From Biscogniauxia marginata (lineage: Eukaryota; Ascomycota; Sordariomycetes; Xylariales; Xylariaceae): a DNA stretch of 64,000 nucleotides. The notes beneath the pieces are model-generated. The model searched no databases. It had not been told where the DNA came from and worked only from the letters and a program-made list of their open reading frames with translations. The translations under genes and the position numbers were made by a program. The stretch is taken from assembly GCA_022695795.1 (NCBI GenBank), contig MU404057.1, forward strand, positions 124,001 to 188,000. Reading direction: 5' to 3'. Of this stretch, positions 45,883 to 58,444 are shown piece by piece (position 1 is the first letter of the stretch; each line of letters starts with the position of its first letter).

Positions 45883-47858
45883 CTTTTGTCTCGCAGTGGA
45901 TGTTGTAGTTGGTGTTGATGTTTGTGTTGTGGAGGAGGCGGTTATACAAACTACCTAACCTTCATGTTAGACCTATTAGAAAGATGTGTAATCAAAGAGG
46001 TCTCATTGATGTTGTTTCAGCGCCTCAAGTTGGGTATGAAGTCAGAAATCGATAACGGCGGGGTCTTTCTGGCCTGCGATGTTGCGCAAAGGTAGCCGTC
46101 AAGTACCACTCATGACGAGAACCTGCATGGAAAGGGGGAGTTCGCCCCTCTGGGCCCTCTGAATTGACTTGCAGCGGTACTTCAGAGGTCCTTATCGATA
46201 GGTCCACGTCTCGAAGGGTGATGGCAGAAAGGTGGGGGGGCCTCTCCGTCTCATGTGCCCTGTGCGTCCCTTATTGCATGCCTTACGTTAGAAGCTGCAC
46301 TGGGCTCGCCGGCCCCACACCACCAAGGAAAGTCAACGGCTATTAGCAGAATATTAAATTCGCCGTCACTCTTCCTTCGCCAACTCCTCCACGTTGTTGT
46401 CCTCTGCACCATCCCGGCGCTCTATTCTTTGCCCTTCCTTCCTCTGCTGTCCTTCTCCTTGTCGCTGTCAGCACCTCGAGAATTTCAGTCCCTTCTTCCT
46501 CTTTTTTATTTTTGGGAGAAGAAAAGGAAAATGGGCCGAGTCGCAAGAATACCTGAGCTCGGTCCGACTTGTGAGTAAGCCAGAGAGGATTCATCCCGTC
46601 TTCATCTTCGTCTTCGACTTGCTTTGGCAGCTGCTGACTTCCAACCTTTCATTGCTGTAGATTCGACTAGACTGCTAACCCCATCTACATGCCGAGACCC
46701 GTTTCTATTCACCTCCTGAGAAGGTCGTGATTATGACACTTCGAAAAATGTATACCGGAGAGCATTGGTGGTCGGGCGCATTCACGGAGGATCAAGCGAC
46801 CGACTTTTCCAGCATGCCTGTCGTTGAGTGGAAGCTGTCCTACAAGTGTAAAAATCTATGGGCACGCTGTAACTCTGGCGGCTTGCGAGCAAGGACTGGA
46901 CCTCCTTGTCTCGGTACCTCCAAGTTAGCTATCGACCTCGTGATCATCCGAGATCCTCGGGTGATTCCGACCACCCATCGGTACCATCGGTAGCGCTATA
47001 GGGCATTCCGGTGGCTAAAGCTTTCACGAAATTACCTTTTCGCCGGTTCCTCTTCTCCCACTTATCTCTCCTTTTTGCTGTTACCGTCTTTTGCATATGT
47101 TTGCTAATCTTCATGAGCTTGGAATGTCATAGCGCTGTACGTCGGTAATTTTTTTTCCGGATCGCAACATTCCGGGGTATAACCAAACCACCCTGTCGTG
47201 TATCCTCACGGCAATACAACTCTCTCCATTCGGGTCACCACCTGATTCCAGTCGGCGTCACATTTTGCTAGGTGTCAAAGATGACCTCGAGTAATCCGGG
47301 GTGGTATAGCGCAAATCACTTATCGTTCTCAGAGCTAGATACTCCACCTTGATGGAAAGCTTAGCTACATAGCACTACCGGGCCTTCCACCAACACAGTC
47401 ATCACAAGGGTCAAGTCAGAGCCACCATATCATATCATGCGACAGTCACAGCAAACCCGAGGAACCAGCTGAGGTATTACAGTTTTTATTCATATATTCT
47501 TCCACTGCCTCCGATGCCCGGCTTCCGAACAGCAGAATCCCCCCAACTCCGCTGGCTATGCATTGTGGTTTCAAGGACTATATACGTTACAATGAAACAA
47601 CCGAAGACCAACGCCACATCTGGTTTGCTGCTCTCGCTAGCCCATATGTTGCAGAAGCTTATGTACAAGTCGTCGGTGCTTAGCCATTAACAATGGCTGG
47701 ACATCATTCCTCATCAGTTGGAGTGGACTGGGTATCAAACAAATCTCACGTATGGGGGATATTAGGGCCCTCAGGTCCCATCAACAGGGTTGTGGGCGAT
47801 GCTCCGGTTTGTCACAATCCCCGATGCAGAACCATTCGCATGGTGTGCCGACATCTTC
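45883..47858. other. Intergenic; possible short spliced transcript near 46531
   Basis: The first part is the KAE1 promoter. A spliced short transcript is possible at 46531-46993 and is described separately. The remainder (47.0-47.86 kb) has no frame I can support and forms the 3' flank of EPL1. Confidence 0.45.
46531..46993 (+). other. Possible short spliced transcript, coding status unclear
   Basis: ATG at 46531 opens 13 codons (MGRVARIPELGPT) and runs into a textbook intron: donor GTGAGT at 46571, GCTGAC branch-like site, acceptor TGTAG ending at 46660. After splicing the first frame stops within about 20 codons. Alternatively the intron lies in the leader of an 87-codon frame starting at 46733 (MTLRKMYTGEHWW). 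Neither product is recognised. It is divergent from KAE1, so it could also be a promoter-associated non-coding RNA. Confidence 0.25.
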
Positions 47859-49710
47859 CTAAGACGACGCTTGCACCGGCGGGGCCTGAACCTGAGCCTG
47901 AGGTTGAGGTTGAGGTTGAAGGGGAGCAGATGGTGCCTGAGCCTGTGGCAAGGCGGGCCGATTTGCACCACCCTGAAGTTGTGGTGCGTCCATTCCCTGT
48001 CGTCTGAACAACAAGGGAGGCGGCGGAATGGTCGAGCGGAATTTCATTTGCCGCAGACTGTTGCTGTCGACTCTAATCTTATACGGTTGTTCATCATCAC
48101 TATCATCCTGATCATACTTCCACCGATCACTCTGCATCAAGTCGGCTTCCCGAGGAGGACTCTTTAGTCCGGATCTAGCCGGACGACGATCAATGAACAA
48201 TCGGCCTAATCGACCTACGCGACGCCGGAATTTAGGCATCTCTTCTTGATCAGAGTCATCTGGCGTGGCCCCTTTGAAGACAAAGGGTGCGAGCGCCTTT
48301 CCAGCATCTGCCGGGGGTGCTTCATCTATCTCCATGGAATCAGAAGCGGAAGACGCCGGTGGAGTCATTAGGTACGTTGTCTTGGCGGGTCTGAACTTGA
48401 GCTCCTTCTTTTCTTGGATGGGAGGCAGAGGCTCGGCCGTCAGATCGACGTAATTGTGGTTCCATCTCCTATGATTCTGAACCTTCATCTCGATATCATT
48501 TCGGAGCTCATTGTCCTTTTCGGCAAGCTTGTCGGAAAGGAGCGTGAGGTCTACCGGTTCCATGGAGCGGCCGCCATCGGGACGAACAGTTAGACGGAGT
48601 TGGTTATGCGGAACACCACGAGGTGGTTGTTGCATCTCCGTTCGCGGTCGTTTCTGAGGCTTCGTGTTGACAAGATCATCATCATCGGTCTTAATGTTGA
48701 GGCGAATCTTAGTCTCCTTAAGCTTAGCTCGTTGCTCGTATATGAGTCGCTCCGCTCTCAGCGCCTCTCTCTTATAGAGTTCTCGCTGATATGAGCACAC
48801 CACAAGGGCACGTCCGTCTTCTAGTTCCCTACGCAGCTTCTTTAGCTTGTCGGCTACTTGGACATCTCGCGCCCTCGTCTTTCTGGTCTGGCGGACTTCG
48901 CGTCTGCGGAAGCAGACGTATGGGTCCATGTCATCGTGCTCCTGGTGCGTCTCAAACTTGAGCGATGGATGAAGAGTCTTGTTACCACTATCCTGCCGCC
49001 GGTCCTTCCAATATTCATAGATGGACTTAGCGTGGGCCTGGACTAGCTTGTCAGAGACGATATGCGCCGTGGCCTGGACCATGGCTTCATACGCCACAAC
49101 AGTATTATCGACGGCGGCGAAGGGGGCCTGCTCAGCAGCAGTCTCCTCGAATATTTCCATGAGACGCTCAAAGTCATCTTCGGAGAGCTGGGCATTGGCT
49201 GGCTTCTTGGCATTGTAAGTCTTGAGGAATTCGTCGTCCTCTGTAGTCATGTCATAGAGACTGCCCAGGGTCTCTTCCACGGTATCAGAGAACTTGATAT
49301 AATTGCGAGGCTCTACGTAGGGGGTTGGGTACAACTCGTCATAGTTGGCCTCGACGCTCTGCTGAGGCGGCGGGACGGGGATCTCATTGTCCGTGCTCGC
49401 GCCGGCACCCTTGAGGGCAGCCTGCAAGTGGTACTCCTATTGTGGCCTCAGGTTAGCTGCGGAGGGCTCTCTGATACAGTCTGATATTGGGAGGGCCCAG
49501 GTGGGGTCACGTGCGAGTGCACGTGACATGCCAAGAGAGGTGAGAAAAACAGTGATGACTCACATTTTCCTCGGCCTGTTCGACGCCAGTAGCGATTTGT
49601 GACTCCGTGGTGAGAGACTCGTATTCGCTGGGGTCGATTTGGTGCTCGCGGAGGACGGGCAGCGGTGTTTTGGTGTTGAGTTTCTTATACCGCACCTTCC
49701 TGGTCGTCAT
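47859..49710 (-). CDS. epl1: Enhancer of polycomb-like protein 1, NuA4 subunit (574 aa)
   Basis: Two exons on the minus strand: 49564-49710 and 47859-49436, joined in phase 0 across a 127-bp intron (donor GTGAGT, GCTAAC branch, acceptor AATAG). The start context CACCATGAC is good. The N-terminus 'RKVRYKKLNTKTPLPVLRE' and the following 'YDELYPTPYVEPRNYIKFSDTVEETLGSLYDMT' are the hallmark of the EPcA domain. 'DPYVCFRRREVRQTRKTRARD' is the conserved basic motif further along. In yeast EPL1 bridges ESA1 and YNG2 in NuA4 (Piccolo) and promotes H4/H2A acetylation. A Pro/Gln-rich tail follows after about residue 520. Length is in the normal range for filamentous fungi. It is divergent from calcineurin B. 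Confidence 0.93.
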
Positions 49711-51580
49711 GGTGGGCGAGCGGTGTGGGTGTGGGTGGCGGGCGCGTGCAAGAGGGGGGAGAAAAGGTAAACAAAGTGGGAAAAATCCCGAAAAAATTCG
49801 GGAAGGGGGTTATTCAGGTCATGCGACAATGGAAAATGCAATTTTCTGATGAGAAAATGGCCGTTGACGTGGTTGTTTTGATGGCCGAAGTCTCGCAGTC
49901 TGATGAGGTGACGTTGGATTTGTTTTGGGGCGCAAATTTTCGCTTGGTTGCCTGTGGTTGCTTGGTCCCTCCTCTTTTTTTGCTGGTGTCGGGACCTTGT
50001 TTTGGTTGGCAGCAGAAAAAGGCAAAGCCCGGAAAAAAGAGAGGAAAATAATGAAAATTGGTAGGCGGGCAAATTGAATGGGCGCCGACCGACTGTCCCT
50101 CCCTCCAAAAAGAGGAACCGAACCTACCTAACCAGCTGGGTAACCTAAGAATTATTGGGGGTATGTGGCTTTACCGCAACAATGCCGTGCTCTGATTGGC
50201 TAGTATCTGTTTTAGGGGGTAATGAGGGGCGATTTGGGGGGGAGGGCAGACGCCACTAGCAATCAGGTGCCTGCAAAGTCCTACTGTAAAATTGAAAGCT
50301 GGTAGGTACTGTCTGTACCTAATGGTGTGCAACCTCCTTTTTCTTTCTAACCTTTCTCGCTCTTTCATTCTTTCGGCCCCAGCTTGTCCCTTGCGCTATT
50401 TTGGAATTGCCATCACATTATTTTCGCAACTTGAGGCAAGTAATCAGTATTAGTTAATCAATGAGCAGAAAAGATAGATTCTTGTTTTTATGTCTATCTT
50501 TTTTTCCCTCGCATTATGAAAACTACCTTCTTCCTTTGTACACTTTGAGGCAAGATGCATCATCACTTCGATGTCATTAATACACTTCTATTCTTTGTTT
50601 TCATTCTAGGTAGGTACCTACTAGAGTATTTAAATAGGTATGTATATACATGTCTACCTAAATTTTAGCACGGTACTTTCCTAGGCAAAACTTTAAAAGA
50701 GACGGTGCGACAATGAAATGATTAAGTATTTCCCTCATATCTTTACACAACAGGTAGTTAGTAGTACATGACCACCTACATGGCAGCTGCTCGTTACAAG
50801 AGATAAGTACCTAGGAATTACTTCGACTTGTGTGCTAATAATGATGAATGATGATGAATAAAGTTATTATCGTCAATTAGGGCCCCCTCTCTTTTGGGTA
50901 AGTCAGGTTCAGGTTGTCTAATAAGTGTAGTACCGCTATAAGGTACCTAAGATAGCCCTTACTCGGACTAGGTACGTCTTACGGATTTTGTTATCTAGTC
51001 GGTCTTTAGTTTAGATATACTTACGAGCATTTAAAATGAATCCTTTTTATAATTGTATCTATATTCTAATATTATTTTTTAGCAATCTTATATATATGTA
51101 ACATTCGGGAAATGCGATTGAACGTAGATACATAGTTTTGAGCATATATATAGTTCCAGCCTAGGTAGGTACCTTTAAATCAGGTAGGTACCTACATCTA
51201 CACCTGCAATGGATAGTAGTGTTACCTGTGGCTTAAGCCTTCGAGGTGGCTGTGGCCTAGGTAGGCCTTACGTACCTAGGTATCCATCTGTGACCTACCG
51301 ATAAAAAGGCCTTAGGTAATGACCCATTCTCTCATGGAAACCCCACCAACCCACTATCCACCCAACTTTCCCATCAGCCTCATCCAGGGACGTCTACAAC
51401 CAATACTACGACTACGACTTAGCGAGTGAGCCAAGAACGGCAATACGGTTTCTTACGCTGCGATCGCGTCTTTTTATCGCGTATACTTTACCGACCGATC
51501 GAATCGACTCATATAGTCCCTCTGCCGAACACCAGCCACCCTGCTGCCTATCCGCCTCCTTTCGAGGAGATTCGAGCAAC
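49711..51580. promoter_or_regulatory. Divergent promoter region of EPL1 and calcineurin B
   Basis: No gene is supported. TAGGTAGGTACC-type units occur at about 50610, 51160 and 51184, and TACCTAGGTA exactly at 51273-51282. The DNA is AT-rich between 50.4 and 51.1 kb. Both promoters must lie here. No specific factor site is claimed. Confidence 0.45.
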
Positions 51581-52512
51581 ATGGGTAACACCAGCAGTAC
51601 GGTCCTGGACAACATCGTCCAGGGCTCCAACTGTGCGGACAAGCCCTTCTCCCTAAGCACCCCAGGCATCATGCTGATTCTGCCACATAGTCGACCGCGA
51701 GGAAGTGGATAGACTAAAGAAGAGGTTCATGAAGCTCGATAAGGTAACGCGCCTCCTTTCACAGCCCGCGTCGCTTATACGATGCTAATGGCTGCTACAG
51801 GATAACTCGGGCACCATCGAACGCGAAGAATTCCTCAGTCTACCGCAAATATCATCAAACCCGCTCGCGACGAGGTACATATAACCTACTCCTTATCCAC
51901 CAAGCCCCTGGCAGCCGACCCCTTTTCCACCGCCGTCAGGATATAAATATATATGTAGTGTAAAACTAGGAGAGCTAGCTGACAGTACGTTAATATCCCA
52001 CGACACATAGAATGATAGCCATCTTCGACGAGGATGGCGGCGGCAACGTGGACTTCCAGGAGTTCGTTTCGGGCCTGAGCGCGTTCAGCAGCAAAGGCAA
52101 CAAGGAGCAGAAGCTGCGGTTCGCGTTCAAGGTCTACGACATCGACCGGGACGGGTACATCAGCAACGGCGAGCTGTTCATCGTGCTTAAGATGATGGTC
52201 GGCAGCAACCTTAAGGACCAGCAGCTGCAGCAGATTGTCGACAAGACCATCATGGAGGCCGACCTCGACAAGGACGGCCGCATCAGCTTCGAGGAGTTCA
52301 CCAAGATGGTGGAGAGCACCGACGTGAGCATGAGCATGACTTTAGGTGAGTCCCCTCTCCACAAATTTCCCAGGTTCCGGGGTTTTTGTCCCCAGGCTGG
52401 ATGGAGATGCGTCGTTGTTATGTCTGGCGCCGTAAGAGGTCTACAACAGTCGCGAAATGAGTTGGTGTTTTGAGTACCGTGCTGACGTTTCTCGACGACA
52501 GACCAGTTCTAG
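51581..52512 (+). CDS. cnb1: Calcineurin regulatory subunit B (174 aa)
   Basis: Five exons: 51581-51632, 51691-51743, 51801-51874, 52011-52345, 52502-52512, with all phases matching. The last exon has 11 nt and restores the terminal LDQF. The product is 174 residues, the expected family length. MGNTSS is the N-myristoylation signal (Gly2). Four EF-hand loops are at 34-45 ([12 protein letters not shown]), 66-77 ([12 protein letters not shown]), 103-114 ([12 protein letters not shown]) and 144-155 ([12 protein letters not shown]), all with the Asp/Asn/Glu ligands in place. It activates calcineurin A, which dephosphorylates CRZ1-type factors in the Ca2+ response. The first donor is GTGCGG, weaker than the rest. 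Without the introns the first exon runs into a nonsense frame, so splicing is required. Confidence 0.95.
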
Positions 52513-55500
52513 ATACCTAGATGTACAAATGTTGCACCCATAGTAATGAATTCACGAGACTTTGGATTTGACCAACTAGTACCTCAGTTGCGATCACTAG
52601 ACGCGACGAGCTGTGGCGTGGTTTATTATATACTACGAATGCCGTTAGACCATTGCCGTCTAGCTTTTAGGGTACACACACACAAGGAATTGACGGCGTA
52701 GATCAGTCTTACGAGATAGGTATCTTAGATAGTTGATACTATGTAGCTTGCTACGGATGGAGATAATCCAGCAACCGGCAAAGGTTACCTGAAGCGGGCT
52801 TCTTGAGGTCTTTCCTTCGCCGCTGCAGTCTAATGAGGTGCACTATTCGTGCCTGTTGATTTTATCCCTTCTGCTCCTTCAAGTTAGACTTACTCAATCA
52901 AGAGAGTTCGGTCCAGTATCCACCCGCCCTCGACCCTAGGCTATATATCGTATGTATTCCTTGTCGAATGACTAGACTTGTCTTTTTTTTTCTCCCCCTT
53001 CCCTTTCTTACCCGAGTTCTGTTGGCGTGCCTCAGGCTACAAAAACGCCTTATCTAGCAACGCAAGGGGTGTAGGGGGCAGTGCTCTATCCATGTGACGA
53101 ACAAATATAGCGGTGAGGGTGTAACGCACAAGATACGATGCTAACCCCCATCATGAGACACTGATGCATACTCGTTGCGCGAGGAGTTTAGAGTTGAGTT
53201 TAGGTAGTGCCGTGATGGTGGATCTCTCTATGTATATGGGTAAGTACAGAATAGTCTCTTTGCTCACTGTAACCTGCCCGAGGCCCCCTCTGCACCCAAG
53301 ATATAGTAATTAATAACACCAACAACACTATGTTTATTTTGGTTTTGGCGGGGGATGAGAATTAGTGGCGAACCATGAAATAGACTTTGTCTGTGTCCCA
53401 TCTCCCTGCCTACTTACTTACCATTCGGCAATATTCTCAATATGTAGAACGTGTACGCTTAGAAGGTGTTGTTGACATGTTGAAAAACCCGGATATCTCG
53501 GTCCCTCGCTCACGTCTCCTGATTCACTCAGGTAGTTACGACGGCCATAAATACTCCTAGCTCGTTGTCCTAGGTTAGCATAATCTAGTCTGTAGTTGCC
53601 ATTTATGTGTATATATGTGTGTTGTACGTATGTGAAAAAGAAATTACCCGGCGAGGCAGGAAGGGAAGTAATAGGCTTGAGTATTATGCATTACTATATC
53701 ACGTCATCTATTTCTTTCTTCTTTGCCACAATATATATATCTAATTATCGCACCCCGAATACATTGAATATCTAGGGCTTTGAATAAGATACACTAAATT
53801 ATCCCGCGGAAAAAAAAATGCAAAAAGCTTAAACAATATCTTACTACTAAAAGCAAAACCATACTAGCGCATAATTATTACAGCTTCCGCTGGGCTGTCT
53901 AGCTACCCTATCCAGCAGAGAAGTTGAAAGGAGAGCTATTGAGATGGGACGAAGTGTATTATATACAGGGGGCCATCAGGACCATATAGTAGGGGCATAG
54001 CCCCATATTTCAACAAAAGCAGAACACCTGGTTGTTCTCAGTATACATCAACTCAAATATGAAGCTCACCATAAAGTGTGTCTGCCGCTTTAGTCGCGGT
54101 GTAAGATCAGGTTTGGTACTTTTGTTAGGCGAGGGGCTTGACGGAAGCGTGGTTTATAGGCCGAGGGTTTTATCATCTCGAAAGGGACTCCTTATAGTGA
54201 AGGACTTAAATAAATAGCAAAATATGGAGAGCCTGGTGATGCTCATGATAAACTAATACGGTCAGTTGAGCCAGCTTGATTATCGCCACGTCTTTAACCA
54301 TCGGGCTTAATGGAGATTGCTTATTTGGATATATATTCAAGATTCTAAATAGATACCTATACAATTAATAATAGTAACATTGATCGCCACTTAGTCTTTG
54401 GACAACAGTAAATCAAGGGCGTAGAAGAGTCTGGACGTAGTATGTTCGGTGTACTTCGTTTCTTAAAGCTACTGGACGACACAACATCTATCTAATATTA
54501 TGATCATGCTTCTTATCATCTCATTAACATAAGCTTATTTAAGCATTTGTTCGTACATACTTTAAAATCCAGGCTCAACATCTTAATTCTTACAGAAATG
54601 TGGCTAAAATTCCCAATGCCTCGGTAGTTTTAACTAAGTCTCATTGTGCTATGCAACCTTATAAGTGGATATAAACCAGGATATTTTACTCTATTATTTA
54701 TCTAATAATGCTAGAATTTGTCTCATCAATTTATGCTCCATACATTCGTCCTCTTTATGCTAGGTATACGACGGCATTGATAAATACAATCACAACAATT
54801 TTATATTTAATTAGCCGCTAAGATCCTCATCGAGACTCTGTTAACAAATACTGATTACTAACAGGTGTATTCGAAAGCCCCCCTCTCACCCCCCCTTCTC
54901 CCCTTTTGCCCAATCTCCTGGATTATTAGGGGCTTTCCTTTGGTCGAACATATAGTAATGCCATACTTCCATAAGAAACCTTAAAATAACTCCTATTCTG
55001 ATGGTCCGCCTTCAATAGGTAACTTAAATGGTCAAGGTATTCCACCCCTTCGTACTGTCACAATGCAGACCTTACAAGGGGGTACAAACGTAGTTGTTGA
55101 ACGAAGAGCCGGGAATAGGGATACATGGACCGGTGGTCATCTTAGATACAATAAAACCCCATTTGTTCCCAGGTAAGCCTGTATCTGTAGTTCTCTTCAC
55201 TGGTCGCTGGCTTGACTAGTACAGGTCACGATAAGTCCTTGGGCAGTAGGTTCTTTGACACGTACTTTAAGAACTAGGTCTCTCATGGCAAATATCAATT
55301 AATTTAGGTAGATGAACAGATGGGGTGTCAGCTGAGGGTATCATGTTGTATGGTATGCGTTCGGGCGCAGTTTTCTATAATTATTGCTTGTCTAAAATAA
55401 AAAAAGGACTTGACTGGTCCGCAGAAATGCTCTCCTAGAATCAATGTACTACTACTATAAATCATTTTGAACTGCATTATTTTTTATCTCGAAATACTAC

Positions 55501-55948
55501 TTTAAAAATATAGTGGCCCATGTCCGTTTTCGTAGTCTTGAAGTTGTGTTTCGGGGAGTTGTTAGGTTGCAGTATTGACCTACTTACAAACCAGGTCAAC
55601 TATGTAGAAAGTGCCGAAACGGTGATACCAAGATATTTAAAGGTAAGGCGTAGCCTCTGCTATACTATACGGTCCTCTTTATGGCATCTCTTGTATATAT
55701 ACGAGCTTCGCCCACCTATCTTAACTCACATTGGACTTGAACACTTCATCTTATTCCTATATAATCGTCCTATCACAAAAATGGATACTTCCTAGGGGAC
55801 AATAATAAGAATTATTTGTTTGATATAAGAAAGAACTATCAAAGTAAACAATCATTTTGCTGATTGAAAAAAAAATCCCTATTTAGTTTCTCTTGTTAAC
55901 ATATACATATCACTTCTTAATATGGGAATGGGAGTGATATATAACCAA

Positions 55949-55969
55949 TATATATATATATATATATAT
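55949..55969 (+). repeat. TA dinucleotide microsatellite
   Basis: About ten uninterrupted TA units in AT-rich DNA, self-complementary and therefore able to extrude as a cruciform. Confidence 0.85.
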
Positions 55970-57719
55970 GAACCTTTGCGATGTATTCACATAAAAGCAT
56001 AGGATGAGTTGGAAAAATAATTTTCGCAACTCAACTCTACACGAATAACGTGACGGGATTAGTGCCACTTAGGAGCAAGAAGAGTCATGGCCAATTAAAT
56101 GGAACCTATGTCTCTCGACAGAGTAGATATAAAAATAATACAGGGTCTCGCAGTCGCTTCGATAATGCCGTTTCATAGGCACGCTGACGAATCTGTATGC
56201 CAACCCACCGGCCAGAGAACCCGTGGAGAAAGGGGGTTTCTCTGGGCGTTTAGGGACTGTTGAAGCTTCCCCGACGCGCTCACAGAAGTCGCCGAGTAAC
56301 CCCTCACGACATTCTTTGTCCGACGATGATTGTATCTCTGGTTCGCTTACGGAGCTATCCGATGTTACCATTAGCTGCGCGTTGAGTGATAAATCATCGC
56401 AGTATTAAAACCTAATCGGCATGTATGTCTGATCTATATACCGACAAAAAGATGCGCAAATTTCCTTTATAGTTTTTCTTCTTCAGTTTTATAGAAGTAT
56501 ATTTCTCTTCTAAAGTGTATTATCATCATGGGGATCTACTGACGGAAACATCACGCAGGTGTCATCCGCAGACAGTACTGTTATCGAGATGGACCTAGAA
56601 TGCTATCATTTCCCCCCGTGAGTACAAAGGGGGAAAGGAAATTCTGGTAAGATAAACACATCAAAGATCCCTATACATCCAGTACTACGATCTTTCTACA
56701 CCTCTATCTATCACACGATGGAGTGAGTGTTAAGAAGAATGTGGTGATGGCTTTAATTCAACTAGACGGTCAGTTACAATCTATTAGTCTTCCAACAGTA
56801 TCAATTCCCCTCTCGTGGCCCCGATGTAATGTTGATTGTGGTCAAGCTGTGCCTCATCACTGAATCAGGCTATGGAGTTTACGAACTGATGAATGACATG
56901 AAGAAGAATAGTCAAGCTATTTAGATACGGTAGTGTTGACCTCATCTCGATTAATGAACTTGGTTTGGAGTTAATACATCTACCATTTTCAGACGGAGGC
57001 TATCTCAATCGCTAGACTACAACAAAAACAACTTAACTGAATCTAATGGTCCACCCCATAGCCAAATGAGTGCTATAGCAACCGATTTCCCAGGACTTTC
57101 CCCGGGCTCCTCTTGTGCTGTGACTGGTAAGGTGATCTAGCCGAATATATCACCTTTTACACCAGCGAAAATACAATACAGAAATTATCCCTCCCTAACT
57201 AGCCTTTTAGGTTTCCTCACTCGAACAAATTGCCTATTCAGTATTCTCTTATCTTCATGAACCCTGAGCTAGGTACGACTACGTAGCACGGTAGGCTATA
57301 TTGATGGTATTTCCCCTCAACAAGTCGATATTCCAGAGCGGGCACTTACGGGAGACAAGAGAAAACAGATTCGGAGGACAATTGCACAAGCGTCCGTCTA
57401 AGGGACATTTAATATCTTTTTATTTATTATTATTATTATTTTTACCCGCAGCGCAGATACTGTTAGGATGTCTATCACCGAGAGTTGCGGTGCAGGATAC
57501 AGGACAGGTAATACATGTGGCTCAGTAGGACTAAGAGATGTTTTGTATGTAATAATCATGGCTCCCTAGTGGCTATAGCTCTAGTTCCTCGCGCAATAAC
57601 TACGTTGTTACCTCGGCCTATACCGAGGATATCGTGACAGATACGTACGTACACAAGATATCTCGCTAGTGTTACCACAAGGGGAAGAAAAGAGAAAACA
57701 AAGAAAAATTATCAGCAGC

Positions 57720-57739
57720 TCTCCTCAAATTTGAGGAGA
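57720..57739. repeat. Perfect 20-bp palindrome
   Basis: TCTCCTCAAATTTGAGGAGA is identical to its reverse complement, with no spacer. There is no gene within 4 kb to the left; the nearest coding sequence is calcineurin B. Confidence 0.85.
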
Positions 57740-58412
57740 AAACTTTGATAATATTACGTTTCGTGCGTTCCAATCGCAAGCTTACCTACCTGTCATCTAG
57801 TCCGGCAAGCCAGGGGCAGACGACGAAGAAGACCCTAGACCTATGGACGGGTGCGTGTTTCGACGAGTCTTTCATCCGCATGGGATGGCCCTTTGTGTGT
57901 AGTGACTAGCGGGATGATATATATAATGAACGGATATGGGTTTAAAGGGAAAGAAAAAAAACATGTAGATAGTCCCATAGAGTTCAAAGAGGCGAGACAG
58001 ACTCAAGGATTAAGCTGATCTTGTGAGGCTGGCTTAACCCAAGATGGTATCAAGATCAGGATAGGAAGAGAAGCGATGATGATTTAGAAATAGGCCTGGC
58101 TTCTGTTCTGGTTTGTTTCTTTTTCCCCTTTCGTTTTTCAATTTTCTTTTCTCAGCTCCTCGTCTTCACCGTCAGGCGACGACGAGGCAGAGACAGACTT
58201 GCTCCTTAATTCACAGGTTCCGCCTAATTCCTGCTTCCCAAGGCCGCCCTGTAAACTTTACTAAGTACCTAGGTATGTACTGTTGTTTGTGTCGACATCT
58301 GACCGTCATAAACTTATCGTACTCTCTTTATCTCTACACTATTACCCCCATAATACCCTCCCCCCCCGTGTGTTGAAAAGCCCCCAACTAATGTAATAGC
58401 TCGGCAGGTTCT

Positions 58413-58444
58413 GGGGAAGGGAAAGGAGGGGAGGGGGAGGGGGG
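58413..58444 (+). other. G-run cluster, possible G-quadruplex
   Basis: Runs of three to six G separated by one to three A, ending just before TCCTGA. At least four G-runs of three or more lie within about 30 bp. Confidence 0.6.
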
